64,000 bases of DNA from Phytohabitans aurantiacus (GCF_027923225.1 NZ_BSDI01000036.1:1-64000); one strand, 5' to 3'; shown: positions 23,714-32,421, counted from the stretch's first letter. Notes: generated from the letters alone by a model not told the origin. Program-made: numbers and translations.

Positions 23714-26305
23714 TCAGGTCGGGCCGGCGTCATGGCGCCACCAGTCGATCATTGCGGTGGGGTCGCCGCCCCGAAAGGCGAACGCCTGTATCGCGGACTG
23801 GTCGCTTGTCCAGATCAGCCGCCGGTTGCCGTCCTCACCCGTCGCGCATCTCAACCGCCCGGTGACGCCCCCGCGCTGGTACGGCGACTCGCCCTCGAAG
23901 CCTTCGGGCAGCTTGGTGCAGTCGTCGTTGCCCCGGACCTCGGTGCCATAGCTTCGCCGCATGGCCGCCTGGCTCTGGAACTGGTAATAGAAGACGATCT
24001 GGGCTCCGCTGGTCGGGCCGCAGACCACGGCGACGACCGGCTCGGTGCCGACGTTCGAGCGGATCTGCTCCCGGGACGGGCGCAGGCAGTCCACTTGCGA
24101 CCGCTTCGGCACCCGCGCGAGCAGCGCATTTTCCTCGGTGGTCGGAAACGCCGGTACGGCCCGCGCGTTCACGGCCGCCACGACCTTCGCCACGGGCGGT
24201 CCGGAGTCGATCCGCCACCACGCGGACAGGCTCTCGGCGTCGGTGCCGGTGGCCCGTCCGGCCAGCAGCAACGACTCGACGCTCCACTGCATCACCAGTG
24301 TGCTGCGCGGACCGGGATGGCACATCAGCGCGCCCAGTTCGACGCTACGCAGGTCGTAGCGGCGGGAACCGAGGAACCCCGGCGCCTTCCCGTCCTGGCA
24401 GGCGACGCCGGTCGGCGCCTTGGCCACCGCGGCGTGGGCGTCCATGGTGGACTGGAGCGCGGACAGCTCGCCGAAGCGGAAATACGACACGCTGGTCGCG
24501 CCGGTGCCCTGCGGGTCGCAGCGCACGCCCGCCGTGGCGCCTTGGAAGTCGTCCAGGTCCGCGACGCTCGCCCGCGCGCAGTCGTTCGCGGCGAGCACGT
24601 CGACGAGGGCCCGCTCCTCGGCGGTGGGAAACGCGGGTGCGCCGGTCCATGACAGCCAGGCCGCGCGCAGCGCCGCGGCGTCCGCGGCATCGGCTCTGGT
24701 ACTGGCCACCGTCCGCGCCCGCTGGTCCGTCCACACGAGACTGAAGGCACCGTCTCCGTTGGCGCCGCACACCACCCGTCCCGCCGCCGGCCCCGTGGCG
24801 GGGTACCGGTGCTCCCCCGAGTCCGTAGCCCCGCAGTCACCCTCGCTGGCGGTGGCGCCCGCCTCGCGTACCGCCCCCTGGTAGGCGGCGTCGACGGCCG
24901 CCTGGTCGGCGAACAGCACGACGGTGACCTCCCGTCCACCCTTGGCGCGGCAGGTCAGCGTGCGGGTCGCGCCCGCCATGCCGGTACTCTCCCGGCAGCC
25001 GTCGCGCAGCGCTGGCGGTACCCGAGAAAGACCGTCTGATGTGGAGCCTGAAAGCTGGTCCGCGACAACGGCGGCCGCGCTGCCCAAGACGACGGCGAGC
25101 GCCAGCGCGGCGGCGGCCAGCCGGCGACGCGACCGCCGCCGCTGACCTGACTCGCCGATCAGGTCCGAGGCGGGCGGTGGCCAGCTCTGCGACGGGTCCG
25201 GCAGCACCGGCGGCGGCCCCTTCACCGCCGGCCGCACGCGCAGGCTCCCCTCGGCGACCACGAGCTCCGGCTGCTCGACCACCGTCGGCGCGACACCGAG
25301 CCGCTGGTGCAGCAGGGCGGCGGCCAGCGGCAGCCTGCTCGACCCGCCGACGAGAAAGAGTCCCGCCAGGTCGGCGGGCGCCACTCCGGCGTCGTCGAGG
25401 ACGGCCCGGCTGGCCGCGACGGTCCGCTCCAGGATCGGGCCCGCCAGCCCGTCGAGCTGCTCGCGACCCAGCGGCGCCCCGTCGTCGAAAAGCGGCACGT
25501 GTACGGTCGTGTGCGCCGCCCGGGACAGCAGCTCCTTACCGGCGCGCACGTCGTCCCACAGTGTCCGCGAGGCGCGCCGGTCGGCCGGTTCGCGCGGCTG
25601 CACGAGGCGCTTCCAGGTCTCGCTGTCTCGCACGCCGTAGGTTTCGCCGAACGCCTCGACGATCGCCGCGTCGACGTCGAGGCCGCCGGCGTCGGGCAGG
25701 CCCCGCGTGGCGAGCACCTCGAAGCCGTCCGGCCCGCTTCGCACGACCGACGCGTCGAAGGTGCCCGCCCCCAGGTCGTACACCATCAGGCTGGAACCGG
25801 CGGGAACTCGCCGGCCGGCGACGGTGGCGAACCAGGTCGCGGCCGCCACCGGCTCGGCCACCAGCGTCACGTCGCCGAACACCGGTGCGGCGGCCGACCG
25901 CAGCACCTCCTGCCGTCGCGGCCCCCACGCCACTGGGCAGGTCAGCACCGCCTCGGACACGGGACCGCCGGCCACCCGCTCGGCCTCGGCGGCGACCCGC
26001 TTCAAAACCGCGCCGATGAGGTCACCGACAGCGACGGATACACCACCCAGCAGTACCGTGCCGTCGTCGACGCAGCGCTTCGGGTGCGGTTCGAAGCAGT
26101 CCGGCCGGGTCCGCGCGGCGTGCGTGGCGTCGCGCCCGACCAGTAGCCCCGCCTCGGGGTCGGCGTGCACGGCGGACGGCAGCAACGGTGAGCCGTCGAA
26201 CAGCAGCGGCCGCACCCGTCCATCCGGAAAGGCGAGCACCGCGGCCGTGTTGGAGGTCCCGAAATCCACTCCGACCCGATATGCCTCGCCCCCCACGAAT
26301 GACAC
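23714..26305 (-). CDS. Transmembrane Hsp70-like protein with a triple Cys-containing extracytoplasmic domain
   Basis: About 863 residues. Residues 10-360 form an actin/Hsp70 ATPase: phosphate 1 loop DFGTSN (14-19), phosphate 2 DLGAGTFD (177-184), adenosine motif VGGSSRLP (319-326). The Hsp70 substrate-binding domain is absent. Instead a Pro-rich linker leads to an RRRSRRR stop and one membrane helix (about 395-415), then about 450 residues outside the cell made of three similar units, each with paired Cys and a Trp-rich end (AAWLSWTGAPAFPT, SAWWRIDSGPPVAK, DWWRHDAGPT). ATP-driven signalling or cell-wall sensing is conceivable; no function is established. Start is GTG 26305, GTG 26296 possible. 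Divergent by about 43 bases from an ECF sigma gene. Confidence 0.75.
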   Translation of the reverse strand: MSFVGGEAYRVGVDFGTSNTAAVLAFPDGRVRPLLFDGSPLLPSAVHADPEAGLLVGRDATHAARTRPDCFEPHPKRCVDDGTVLLGGVSVAVGDLIGAVLKRVAAEAERVAGGPVSEAVLTCPVAWGPRRQEVLRSAAAPVFGDVTLVAEPVAAATWFATVAGRRVPAGSSLMVYDLGAGTFDASVVRSGPDGFEVLATRGLPDAGGLDVDAAIVEAFGETYGVRDSETWKRLVQPREPADRRASRTLWDDVRAGKELLSRAAHTTVHVPLFDDGAPLGREQLDGLAGPILERTVAASRAVLDDAGVAPADLAGLFLVGGSSRLPLAAALLHQRLGVAPTVVEQPELVVAEGSLRVRPAVKGPPPVLPDPSQSWPPPASDLIGESGQRRRSRRRLAAAALALAVVLGSAAAVVADQLSGSTSDGLSRVPPALRDGCRESTGMAGATRTLTCRAKGGREVTVVLFADQAAVDAAYQGAVREAGATASEGDCGATDSGEHRYPATGPAAGRVVCGANGDGAFSLVWTDQRARTVASTRADAADAAALRAAWLSWTGAPAFPTAEERALVDVLAANDCARASVADLDDFQGATAGVRCDPQGTGATSVSYFRFGELSALQSTMDAHAAVAKAPTGVACQDGKAPGFLGSRRYDLRSVELGALMCHPGPRSTLVMQWSVESLLLAGRATGTDAESLSAWWRIDSGPPVAKVVAAVNARAVPAFPTTEENALLARVPKRSQVDCLRPSREQIRSNVGTEPVVAVVCGPTSGAQIVFYYQFQSQAAMRRSYGTEVRGNDDCTKLPEGFEGESPYQRGGVTGRLRCATGEDGNRRLIWTSDQSAIQAFAFRGGDPTAMIDWWRHDAGPT

Positions 26306-26348
26306 CCTACGTTGCGGACGTAAGGATCGAGGTTGTGCCGGACAGTAC

Positions 26349-26906
26349 ATGGATGTGAGACGACAACAAGAGGCATCCGCGCAGGAGCGTTTAGTGACGC
26401 TCTGGAGGTCGCACGCCCACCGGGTGATGGCCTACGCGCTGCGCCACGTCGACAGAGACACCGCACAGGACGTGGTCTCCGAGACGTTCCTGGTGGCGTG
26501 GCGGCGGCTGGCAGCCGTACCGGACGACCCGCTGCCCTGGCTGCTGGTCGTGGCGAGAAACACCATCGCGAACCAGCGCCGCTCCGGCCATCGCCAGGAG
26601 CGACTGGCCGCGGAGCTCGAACGGTTCCGCCAGATCGCGGAGCCGGCCGCCGCGGCCGAGGTGCTCGTCACCGAACGCGCGGCGGTACTGGCCGAGCTCG
26701 CCGCCCTGACCGACAAGGAGCGCGAAGCGCTGCTGCTGGTCGCCTGGGACGGCCTGCCGCCCAAGCACGCGGCGAAGGTGGCGGGCTGTTCGCTGCCCGC
26801 GTTCCACGTGCGCCTCACCCGCGCCAGGCGTCGGCTGCGCGCCAGCCTCGAAGCCGACCCGCTCCCCCGCCCCGAGCCCGTACCGTCCATAGGAGGCACC
26901 GCGTGA
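26349..26906 (+). CDS. ECF-type RNA polymerase sigma factor
   Basis: A 185-residue group 4 sigma factor. Region 2 is LWRSHAHRVMAYALRHVDRDTAQDVVSETFLVAWRR (about 18-53) with the PWLLVVARN signature after it; region 4 has LAALTDKEREALLLVAWDGL and an HTH (PPKHAAKVAGCSLPAFHVRLTRARRRL). ATG 26349 begins the sigma-like sequence; longer frames upstream run antisense through the Hsp70-like gene. Its stop overlaps the next start by GTGA, the usual layout of a sigma factor and its membrane regulator. It may also control the divergent Hsp70-like gene. Confidence 0.88.
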   Translation: MDVRRQQEASAQERLVTLWRSHAHRVMAYALRHVDRDTAQDVVSETFLVAWRRLAAVPDDPLPWLLVVARNTIANQRRSGHRQERLAAELERFRQIAEPAAAAEVLVTERAAVLAELAALTDKEREALLLVAWDGLPPKHAAKVAGCSLPAFHVRLTRARRRLRASLEADPLPRPEPVPSIGGTA

Positions 26907-27658
26907 ACACCGACGACCGCGCGATGGCGATTCTCGAAAACCTTCGCCCGACATCCACTGTGGACAAGGCGTGGCCGGAGTCCGACCGGGAGGCCGCCCT
27001 GGAGCGCGTACTGGCATACAGCGCGCCCCCGCTGGCCGCACCGTCCCGCCGGCGGCGACGGGTGCTGTTCACCACCGCGGTGACCGCCGCGCTGCTCGCC
27101 ACGGGTGCGGGCGTCGCGACGGCCAGCGGCGTACTGCCGGAGTCGTTCACCCAGCACCTGTCGTTCTGGACGAGCGAGACCAATGGCGGCGTCGACGTCG
27201 ACACCGCGCGCCGCGTCGCCCAGGCTCCAGGGCCGGACGGCAAAATGCTCACGGTCTGGGCGGCGACGGGCGCCAACGGCACCACATGCGTGTCCCCCAT
27301 GTTCGAGGCGCCCGGTGACCTGGACCGGCCGGCACCGGCGGACGCTCCCAGCGCCGGTGGTCAGTGCACGCCGGTCGATACACAGGCGACGTTCGGCGAC
27401 CTCGGCGCGTCGGCAAACGACCACGGCATCCACACCGTGTGGGGCGCCGCCGGTGAGGCGGTGCGCGCCGAGTTGCGGCTGGCCGACGGTACGGTCCGGC
27501 CGGCCCTGCCCGCGGAAGGCATGTACTTCTACTGGTACCTCGCCAACGAGACGGTCGAGGCGCCGGTCCTCGTCGGGTACGACGCCGCCGGCAAGGTGAT
27601 TCTCGAACGGCAACTGCCCAACCTGGTCACAAACTCCCACATCAACGGCGGACGGTGA
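26903..27658 (+). CDS. Membrane-anchored protein, probable partner of the ECF sigma factor
   Basis: A 251-residue protein translated from GTG 26903 with an AGGAGG ribosome site and a GTGA overlap with the sigma gene. A cytoplasmic N-terminus (1-50, ILENLRPTSTVDKAWPESDR) precedes RRRRR and one membrane helix (about 54-75), then an extracytoplasmic domain with two Cys in TTCVSP and GGQCTP. No HxxxCxxC zinc anti-sigma motif is present, so an anti-sigma role is inferred from position and topology only. Its 3' end overlaps the convergent sensor kinase gene by 17 bases. Confidence 0.6.
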   Translation: MNTDDRAMAILENLRPTSTVDKAWPESDREAALERVLAYSAPPLAAPSRRRRRVLFTTAVTAALLATGAGVATASGVLPESFTQHLSFWTSETNGGVDVDTARRVAQAPGPDGKMLTVWAATGANGTTCVSPMFEAPGDLDRPAPADAPSAGGQCTPVDTQATFGDLGASANDHGIHTVWGAAGEAVRAELRLADGTVRPALPAEGMYFYWYLANETVEAPVLVGYDAAGKVILERQLPNLVTNSHINGGR

Positions 27659-28685
27659 AGTAGAAGGCGGAACCCTCGCCCGACGGTCCCGGCGACCGGA
27701 GGGTGAGGGTTCCGCCATGCGCCTGCGCGACCTGGCGGGCGATGGCGAGACCGAGGCCGGTGCCGGGCACGTCCGAGCGACCGCGCCAGAAACGCTGGAA
27801 GACCCGGTCGTGCTCGCTGGCGGCGATGCCGGGACCGCGGTCGGTCACCACGACGGTGACTTCGTGTGCGGTGACTTCGACGGCGACGTGGACGGGAGCG
27901 CCCGGCGGGCTGTACCGGATGGCGTTGTCGACAAGGTTGTGGACGGCACGGCGAACGGTGGCTTCGTCGATCGGGCAGATGGCGGTTTCGGGGCCGTCGA
28001 GCGACACGTTCACCCCGGGCACGCTGGCTTCGTCGGCGACGGTGCGAACGATACCCATCAGGTCGGCCGGGCGCTGGTCGAGGGTACGGGCACGGCCGCG
28101 GGCGTCGACGAGCAGCTCGTCGAGCACGGTTTGGAGCCGCACGGCCGCCGCTCGCGACCGTTCCAGCCCGCGCCGGTACGCGTCGATGGTGGGTTTCGGA
28201 TGGGCCAGCAGCACCTCGGCGTTGGTCACCAGAACCGCCAGCGGTATCCGCAACTCGTGGCTGGCCTCCTCGATGAGCCGCCGTTGCGTGTCAGCCGCCT
28301 GCTGCAGCCGTTCGAGCATGGCGTCGAAGCTGGCCGCGAGCGCCGCCACCTCCACCGGCCCCTCGGACAGCGCGATGCGGCGGCTCAGGTCGACGGCTTG
28401 GATGTCGTCGGCGACCCCGCGTACCCGGTCGATCGGGCGCACCGCCCGGCCGGCCCACCACCAGGCGAGCGCGGCGGCCGCCGGGCTGAGTGCCAGCACA
28501 GTCACCGTGACCCAGACCGAGCCCCGCGCGGTGGTGTCCCGTACCGTCTCGACGCCGTCGACGTATCGCGTCTCGCTCTCCGCGTCGACGGCGAGAACCA
28601 CGCCGAACAGCAGCAGCGCCGGCGCATAGATGGCGAGAAAGCCAAACAGCGCCAGCCGCACCCGCAGCGACCGCCAACGGCCCAT
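27642..28685 (-). CDS. Two-component sensor histidine kinase
   Basis: A 347-residue membrane kinase: two transmembrane helices (about 11-33 and 57-79) around a short extracellular loop, HAMP domain (80-133), dimerisation box with phospho-acceptor His143 in EASHELR, N box HNLVDNAIRYSPPG, and G boxes DRGPGI and GTGLGLAI. It autophosphorylates and passes the phosphate to the regulator encoded just upstream. ATG 28685 overlaps the response-regulator stop by one base, so they are translationally coupled. The signal is unknown. Confidence 0.92.
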   Translation of the reverse strand: MGRWRSLRVRLALFGFLAIYAPALLLFGVVLAVDAESETRYVDGVETVRDTTARGSVWVTVTVLALSPAAAALAWWWAGRAVRPIDRVRGVADDIQAVDLSRRIALSEGPVEVAALAASFDAMLERLQQAADTQRRLIEEASHELRIPLAVLVTNAEVLLAHPKPTIDAYRRGLERSRAAAVRLQTVLDELLVDARGRARTLDQRPADLMGIVRTVADEASVPGVNVSLDGPETAICPIDEATVRRAVHNLVDNAIRYSPPGAPVHVAVEVTAHEVTVVVTDRGPGIAASEHDRVFQRFWRGRSDVPGTGLGLAIARQVAQAHGGTLTLRSPGPSGEGSAFYFTVRR

Positions 28686-29356
28686 CACGGCGGAGCCTCC
28701 AGACGGTACCCGGCGCTGGTGATTGTCAGGATGAGCGGCGGATCGCCGAGCTTGCGGCGCAGGCGGCTGAGAATCACCCGCACAGACGCGGTGAACGGGT
28801 TGGCGTTCGCGTCCCACACGTGCTCCAGCAGGTCTTCCGCCGAAAGCACATCGCCGGGATGGTGCATGAAGTACCGCAGCAGCGAGTACTCCCGGGCGGT
28901 CAGGTCCAGCTCGCGGCCGGCCCGCCAGGCCCGGCGCGCGGCGAGGTCAAGTATCAGCTCGCCGGCCCGCAGCGTCGAGCCGTGGCCGTCGGCGCGCCGG
29001 CCGAGCGCGCGCAGCCGGGCCACCAGCTCAGCGAAGTGAAACGGCTTGACCAGGTAGTCGTCGGCTCCGGCGTCCAGCCCGGCGACCCGGTCGGTGACCG
29101 CGTCGCGGGCGGTCAGCACGAGCGAACGGCGTGGCCGGTGCAGGTCGGGATCGCACCCTACCCGCCGGACGAGGTCGAGCCCGTCGCCGTCCGGCAGGCC
29201 CAGGTCGAAACAAGCGACGTCGTACGCGGTCAGGCGCAGCAGCTCCTCAGCACCGGCGTACGTGGCGGCGACGTCGACCGCGTACGACTCGTTGCGCAGC
29301 CCGAGGGCGACGACCTCGGCTAGGTCGGGATCGTCTTCGACCAGCAGGATCCGCAT
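28685..29356 (-). CDS. OmpR/PhoB-family response regulator
   Basis: A 223-residue DNA-binding regulator from ATG 29356 (an in-frame ATG at 29365 adds three residues). Receiver domain with acidic pair Glu7/Asp8-Asp9, phospho-acceptor Asp51 in FDLGLPDGDG and Lys in LVKPF; C-terminal winged helix with LTAREYSLLRYFMHHPGDVLS and SVRVILSRLRRKLG. Partner of the adjacent kinase. Direct targets not evident. Confidence 0.93.
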   Translation of the reverse strand: MRILLVEDDPDLAEVVALGLRNESYAVDVAATYAGAEELLRLTAYDVACFDLGLPDGDGLDLVRRVGCDPDLHRPRRSLVLTARDAVTDRVAGLDAGADDYLVKPFHFAELVARLRALGRRADGHGSTLRAGELILDLAARRAWRAGRELDLTAREYSLLRYFMHHPGDVLSAEDLLEHVWDANANPFTASVRVILSRLRRKLGDPPLILTITSAGYRLEAPP

Positions 29357-29401
29357 GCGCCGCAACCTACAGCGCGGCCGCGAACGTGGTGTAAACGACA
29401 G

Positions 29402-29908
29402 TCAGAACCGGTGACGGGTGTGGCTGAAGCCGCCCTTGCCGAAGGCGAGCACCTTGGCCGGCTTGACCGCGAACACGAGCGCGATGCCGTCCGCGCCCTC
29501 AGCGTGGAAAGCACCGTCGCGGACCCGGAACCGCCATCGGCCGTCCCACTTGCGCGCCCACGCCTCCGCCAGCCGGGCGAGCACGGCGTCGTCGGTGACC
29601 CGGCGGGCTTCGCCCTCGACGACCACGTCCAGGCCCTCGTCCCACTCGTCGCAGCCGGTGGTCAGGGCGACGTGCGGGTTCTCGCGAATGTTGAGGGCCT
29701 TCTGCTGGGCCGCGCCGGTGCAAAAATGCAACGCACCGTCGAGCCATACCGCGACCAGCGGCGTGACGTGCGGCCGCCCGTCCGACCCGACCGTCGAGAT
29801 CCAGAACATTTCGGCGCTCTCCAGCGCCTCGACCGTCTGCTGCCAGGTGCTGGGCACCGCGTCGGGTTCGCTGAAGCGCGGGTCGAGCGCAGTCGTGGGT
29901 TCGTTCAC
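29402..29908 (-). CDS. Pyridoxamine 5'-phosphate oxidase-family (FMN/F420-binding) protein
   Basis: A 168-residue split-barrel protein with the typical ISTVGSDGRPHVTPLVAVWLDGALHFCTG core and KALNIRENPHVAL. Members of this actinomycete group bind FMN or F420 and act as general reductases, or lack known activity. It precedes the response regulator by 45 bases on the same strand and could share its transcript. Substrate unknown. The upstream side is a 919-base region of repeats. Confidence 0.85.
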   Translation of the reverse strand: MNEPTTALDPRFSEPDAVPSTWQQTVEALESAEMFWISTVGSDGRPHVTPLVAVWLDGALHFCTGAAQQKALNIRENPHVALTTGCDEWDEGLDVVVEGEARRVTDDAVLARLAEAWARKWDGRWRFRVRDGAFHAEGADGIALVFAVKPAKVLAFGKGGFSHTRHRF

Positions 29909-29959
29909 CAGCCGCTCCCTCCGGTCGTCTCGCTTCCACCTTGTCAGAGGTCACCGCCC

Positions 29960-30117
29960 TCCGCCCGCTCATCGCCGCCCCCCTCGCCCCGTCGCCCGCG
30001 CCGCCCCTCGCCACCGCCCTGCCGCCCCAGCACCGCCGCCCCCGCGCCGCACCGCCCTCGCCACCGCCCCGCCGCCCCCGCGCCGCCGCACCGCCGCCCA
30101 GGGCGCCCCCTCTCGCC
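29960..30117. other. Low-complexity C/G-rich stretch
   Basis: Nearly every base of the plus strand is C or G, made of CCGCC, CACCGCCC and CGCGCCGC runs. It joins the PNPOx-like gene start region to the R1 cluster. No gene or RNA structure is supported. Confidence 0.6.
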
Positions 30118-30196
30118 GCCGATCAAGGGCAAATGCACGTGGTTGGATCTCGTTTCCGCGTGCGTTCGCCCTTGATCCATGCAGATCTCAAGAGCC
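30118..30196. repeat. R1 repeat F (forward)
   Basis: Hairpin with arms GATCAAGGGCAAATGCACG and CGTGCGTTCGCCCTTGATC around GGTTGGATCTCGTTTC, followed by the CATGCAGATCTC tail seen also in copy C. Confidence 0.8.
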
Positions 30197-30210
30197 GAAA
30201 GAGGTCCCCG

Positions 30211-30296
30211 GGGGTGTGAGGCGGCGCGCCGTCGCGGCCGGGACCGGCCACCGCGGGTTTGAGGGGTTGGCGGCGGCGTGCCGCCGCGCCGTGCGC
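30211..30296. repeat. R1b module, copy 3
   Basis: CCGGGGGTGTGAGGCGGCGC through GGTTTGAGGGGTTGGCGGCG, matching copies 1, 2 and 4. Flanked by R1 elements in opposite orientations. Confidence 0.65.
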
Positions 30297-30658
30297 GCCG
30301 ATCAAGGGCATTCGCATGGATCAAGGGCGTATGCACGCGAAAAGAGATCCAACCGCGTGCGTTCGCCCTTGATCGGCGGAAGCGGCGTGGCGACACGCCG
30401 TGCCGGGCTGGCCTGGGAGCGGACGCGCGCGGAGAAGAGACCCAACCACGTGCGTTCGCCCTTGATCGGCGGAAGCGGCGTGGCGACACGCCGTGCCGGG
30501 CCGGCCTGGGAGCGGACGCGCGCGGAGAAGAGATCCAACCACGTGCGTTCGCCCTTGATCGGCAAGCGGGGCGTGGCCACACGCCGTGCCGGGCCGGGCT
30601 GGTAGCGGACGTGCGTGGAAGAGAGATCCAACCACGTGCGTTCGCCCTTGATCGGCGG
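30297..30658. repeat. R1 repeat cluster G (reverse): half-site, hairpin and three exact 93-bp tandem units
   Basis: Starts with half-site GATCAAGGGCATTCGCATG and a hairpin. The core GTTCGCCCTTGATCGG then recurs at 30361, 30454, 30547 and 30640, exactly 93 bases apart each time. Each unit holds GGCGTGGCGACACGCC, a decayed left arm (GGGAGCGGACGCGCGCGG), AGAGATCCAACCACGTGC and the intact right arm. No convincing gene. Confidence 0.85.
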
Positions 30659-30750
30659 GAGGCGAGCAAGGCGTGGCGACGCGCTGGTCTTGCGGTGGGT
30701 TCCCGGGCTTGATCAAGGAGTGCGGCCCTGGCCGCCGCGATTCACCGTCG

Positions 30751-30819
30751 CTCTTGGGGACGCGGAGGGTGAGGCCGCGGGAGCAACGGCATGGACCGCG
30801 ACGGGCATCGCGGTAGCTC
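30751..30819. repeat. R3 element, copy 1 (69 bp)
   Basis: Shares GCGGAGGGTGAGGCCGCGGG and TCGCGGTAGCTC with the copies at 40164-40232 and 52757-52825. Read from the GNAT gene's 3' end it starts 8 bases after the stop with the hairpin ACCGCGA-TGCCCG-TCGCGGT. Possible terminator. Confidence 0.7.
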
Positions 30820-30827
30820 GGAATTGT

Positions 30828-31298
30828 CTATAAGGGTTTCAGCATCACGCGCTGGTCGGCACGCGGGCGGGCCTCGACGAAGCCGTGCCGCCGGTACAGG
30901 GTGATGGCTGGCTCGTTGCCGTCGATGACCGCGAGCCGCAGCTCGGCGGCCCCCGCCTGCCGTGCCCACGCCTCGACCGCGCCGATCAGCCGATCCCCCA
31001 GTCGTTGCCCCCGAGCGGCCGGGCTGACCCAGACGGACCGCAACTCGAGCACACCGTCGTCGCCGGGTACACCACTCGCCATGCCCACCGGGCGACCATC
31101 GATCTCCGCGACGACGTTGTATGTGCCGGGCATCTCCAGTCGCTGGCGCCATCGCCGCTCGCCGCCGGAGTCCCAGTCGTCGAGGCGGGACGTGAACGCG
31201 TGCGGCGCGTCGGTGAGCGCCGCCAGCCGGGCGTCGCGCCACAGCGGCCAGTCATCAGCGGTCAGCACGCGAAGATTCACCACCTGGTCATTCTCCAC
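30828..31298 (-). CDS. GNAT-family N-acetyltransferase 1
   Basis: A 156-residue acetyltransferase with the GNAT acetyl-CoA fold: strand LELRSVWVSPAARGQRLGDRLI containing the R/Q-x-x-G-x-G/A-type pyrophosphate loop (ARGQRLGD), then LYRRHGFVE at the C-terminus. Residues before 60 (LAALTDAPHAFTSRLDDW) match a common actinomycete GNAT subgroup. Substrate unknown. Its ATG overlaps the stop of the second GNAT gene by 11 bases, so the pair is one operon. Confidence 0.88.
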   Translation of the reverse strand: MENDQVVNLRVLTADDWPLWRDARLAALTDAPHAFTSRLDDWDSGGERRWRQRLEMPGTYNVVAEIDGRPVGMASGVPGDDGVLELRSVWVSPAARGQRLGDRLIGAVEAWARQAGAAELRLAVIDGNEPAITLYRRHGFVEARPRADQRVMLKPL

Positions 31299-31806
31299 GC
31301 AGGTGCCGGGTCAACATCAGCGCGAGGTCGTCGTCGACGCGTACGGGGTCGCCGGGCGGGACGGTGGTGCCGCGATAGGCCACGCCCCGGCCGTCCGGCA
31401 GGTAGCCGCGGTTCAGGTACATCAGGTGCGCGGCCGCGTAGTCGGCGTACAGGCCGACGCCGATGCCGGCGGTGCCGCACCGGGTCGCGATGCGCGCCTC
31501 GGCTGTGTCCATCAGTATCGAAGCGATCCCCCGGCGTCGGAAGGCCGGGAGCACGTTGAGGTCCTGGATCTCGGGAACGCCCCCGGCGCGGAACGGTGCG
31601 TAGTCGCTGGCCCAGCGCACCGTCAGGTAGCCGGCGAACGTCTCGTCGAGCCATCCGACGAACACGTCTCGGGTGCCGGCCGCCTGCTCGTCGAGGTACG
31701 TCCGGTACTGGCCGGCGGTCTTGCCCGTCCATCCGATCTCGGCGAACGCACGCGCGATCGGAACCGGGTCGTCGCTGGTGAGTGGGCGGACCTCTGTTCG
31801 TGGCAC
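31288..31806 (-). CDS. GNAT-family N-acetyltransferase 2
   Basis: A 172-residue GNAT protein from GTG 31806 (VPRTEVRPLT). The acetyl-CoA motif is VLPAFRRRGIASILM, followed by the YADYAAAHLMYLNRGY C-terminal strand. The frame remains open far upstream but that part is antisense to the third GNAT gene. It overlaps GNAT 1 by 11 bases and is divergent from GNAT 3 by 54 bases. Substrate unknown. Confidence 0.85.
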   Translation of the reverse strand: MPRTEVRPLTSDDPVPIARAFAEIGWTGKTAGQYRTYLDEQAAGTRDVFVGWLDETFAGYLTVRWASDYAPFRAGGVPEIQDLNVLPAFRRRGIASILMDTAEARIATRCGTAGIGVGLYADYAAAHLMYLNRGYLPDGRGVAYRGTTVPPGDPVRVDDDLALMLTRHLRGE

Positions 31807-31860
31807 TGTCTCATGGTCGGTGGCGGGCCGGCGCGGCGCGAGCGCATTACGATCGGACCC

Positions 31861-32421
31861 GTGGTGCGTTCGAGGCCCGTCGAGCCGCCGGCCGCGCCGC
31901 TGACCGACGGCGTCGTCACGGTGCGGCCGCGCCGGGTCTCCGATGTCGACGCCATCGCGGCCGCGAGCCGCGACCCCGACACCCGCCGGTGGCTCGACGA
32001 CGAGCCCATGGACGACGGGGCCCGCCGCACCAGCGTGGCCCGCGTCGACGACGCGTGGAGGACCGGACGTGCGGCTCCGCTCGTGATCGCCGACGCGGAG
32101 AGCGACGAGCCCATCGGCCTGGTCAACGTGCAGTTTCACGACGACGAGGTCGCCACGGTGGCGTACAGCGTCTTTCCGGAGCGGCGCGGGCGCGGCATCG
32201 CGCCGCGAGCGACGCGCCTGGTCGCGGAGTGGGCGCTGAGTGACCTGGGACTGCGGCAACTGCTGCTGGAGGCGGACCAGGCGAACGCGGCCTCCGTGCG
32301 GGTGGCGGAGAAGTGCGGGTTCGAGCGGCTCGACGTGCGCGCTGAGGTCGACGCGCGGGGCGCCGAGCGGACGGTCGTGGTGTTTGGCCTGCGGCGCGGC
32401 GCCGGTTTGTCATTTCGGTGA
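31861..32421 (+). CDS. GNAT-family N-acetyltransferase 3 (RimJ/RimL-like)
   Basis: A 186-residue acetyltransferase of the RimJ/RimL group: TDGVVTVRPRRVSDVDAIAA at the N-terminus, YSVFPERRGRGIAPRATRLV as acetyl-CoA loop, and ANAASVRVAEKCGFERLDVR near the end. These enzymes acetylate protein N-termini or small amines; target unknown. GTG 31861 is chosen (a GTG one codon later is equal). Divergent from GNAT 2. Confidence 0.85.
   Translation: MVRSRPVEPPAAPLTDGVVTVRPRRVSDVDAIAAASRDPDTRRWLDDEPMDDGARRTSVARVDDAWRTGRAAPLVIADAESDEPIGLVNVQFHDDEVATVAYSVFPERRGRGIAPRATRLVAEWALSDLGLRQLLLEADQANAASVRVAEKCGFERLDVRAEVDARGAERTVVVFGLRRGAGLSFR

Noticed and set aside
30297..30658. Possible CRISPR array from regularly spaced repeats
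   Set aside because: The 93-base units are repeats throughout with no unique spacers, and no cas genes are present.
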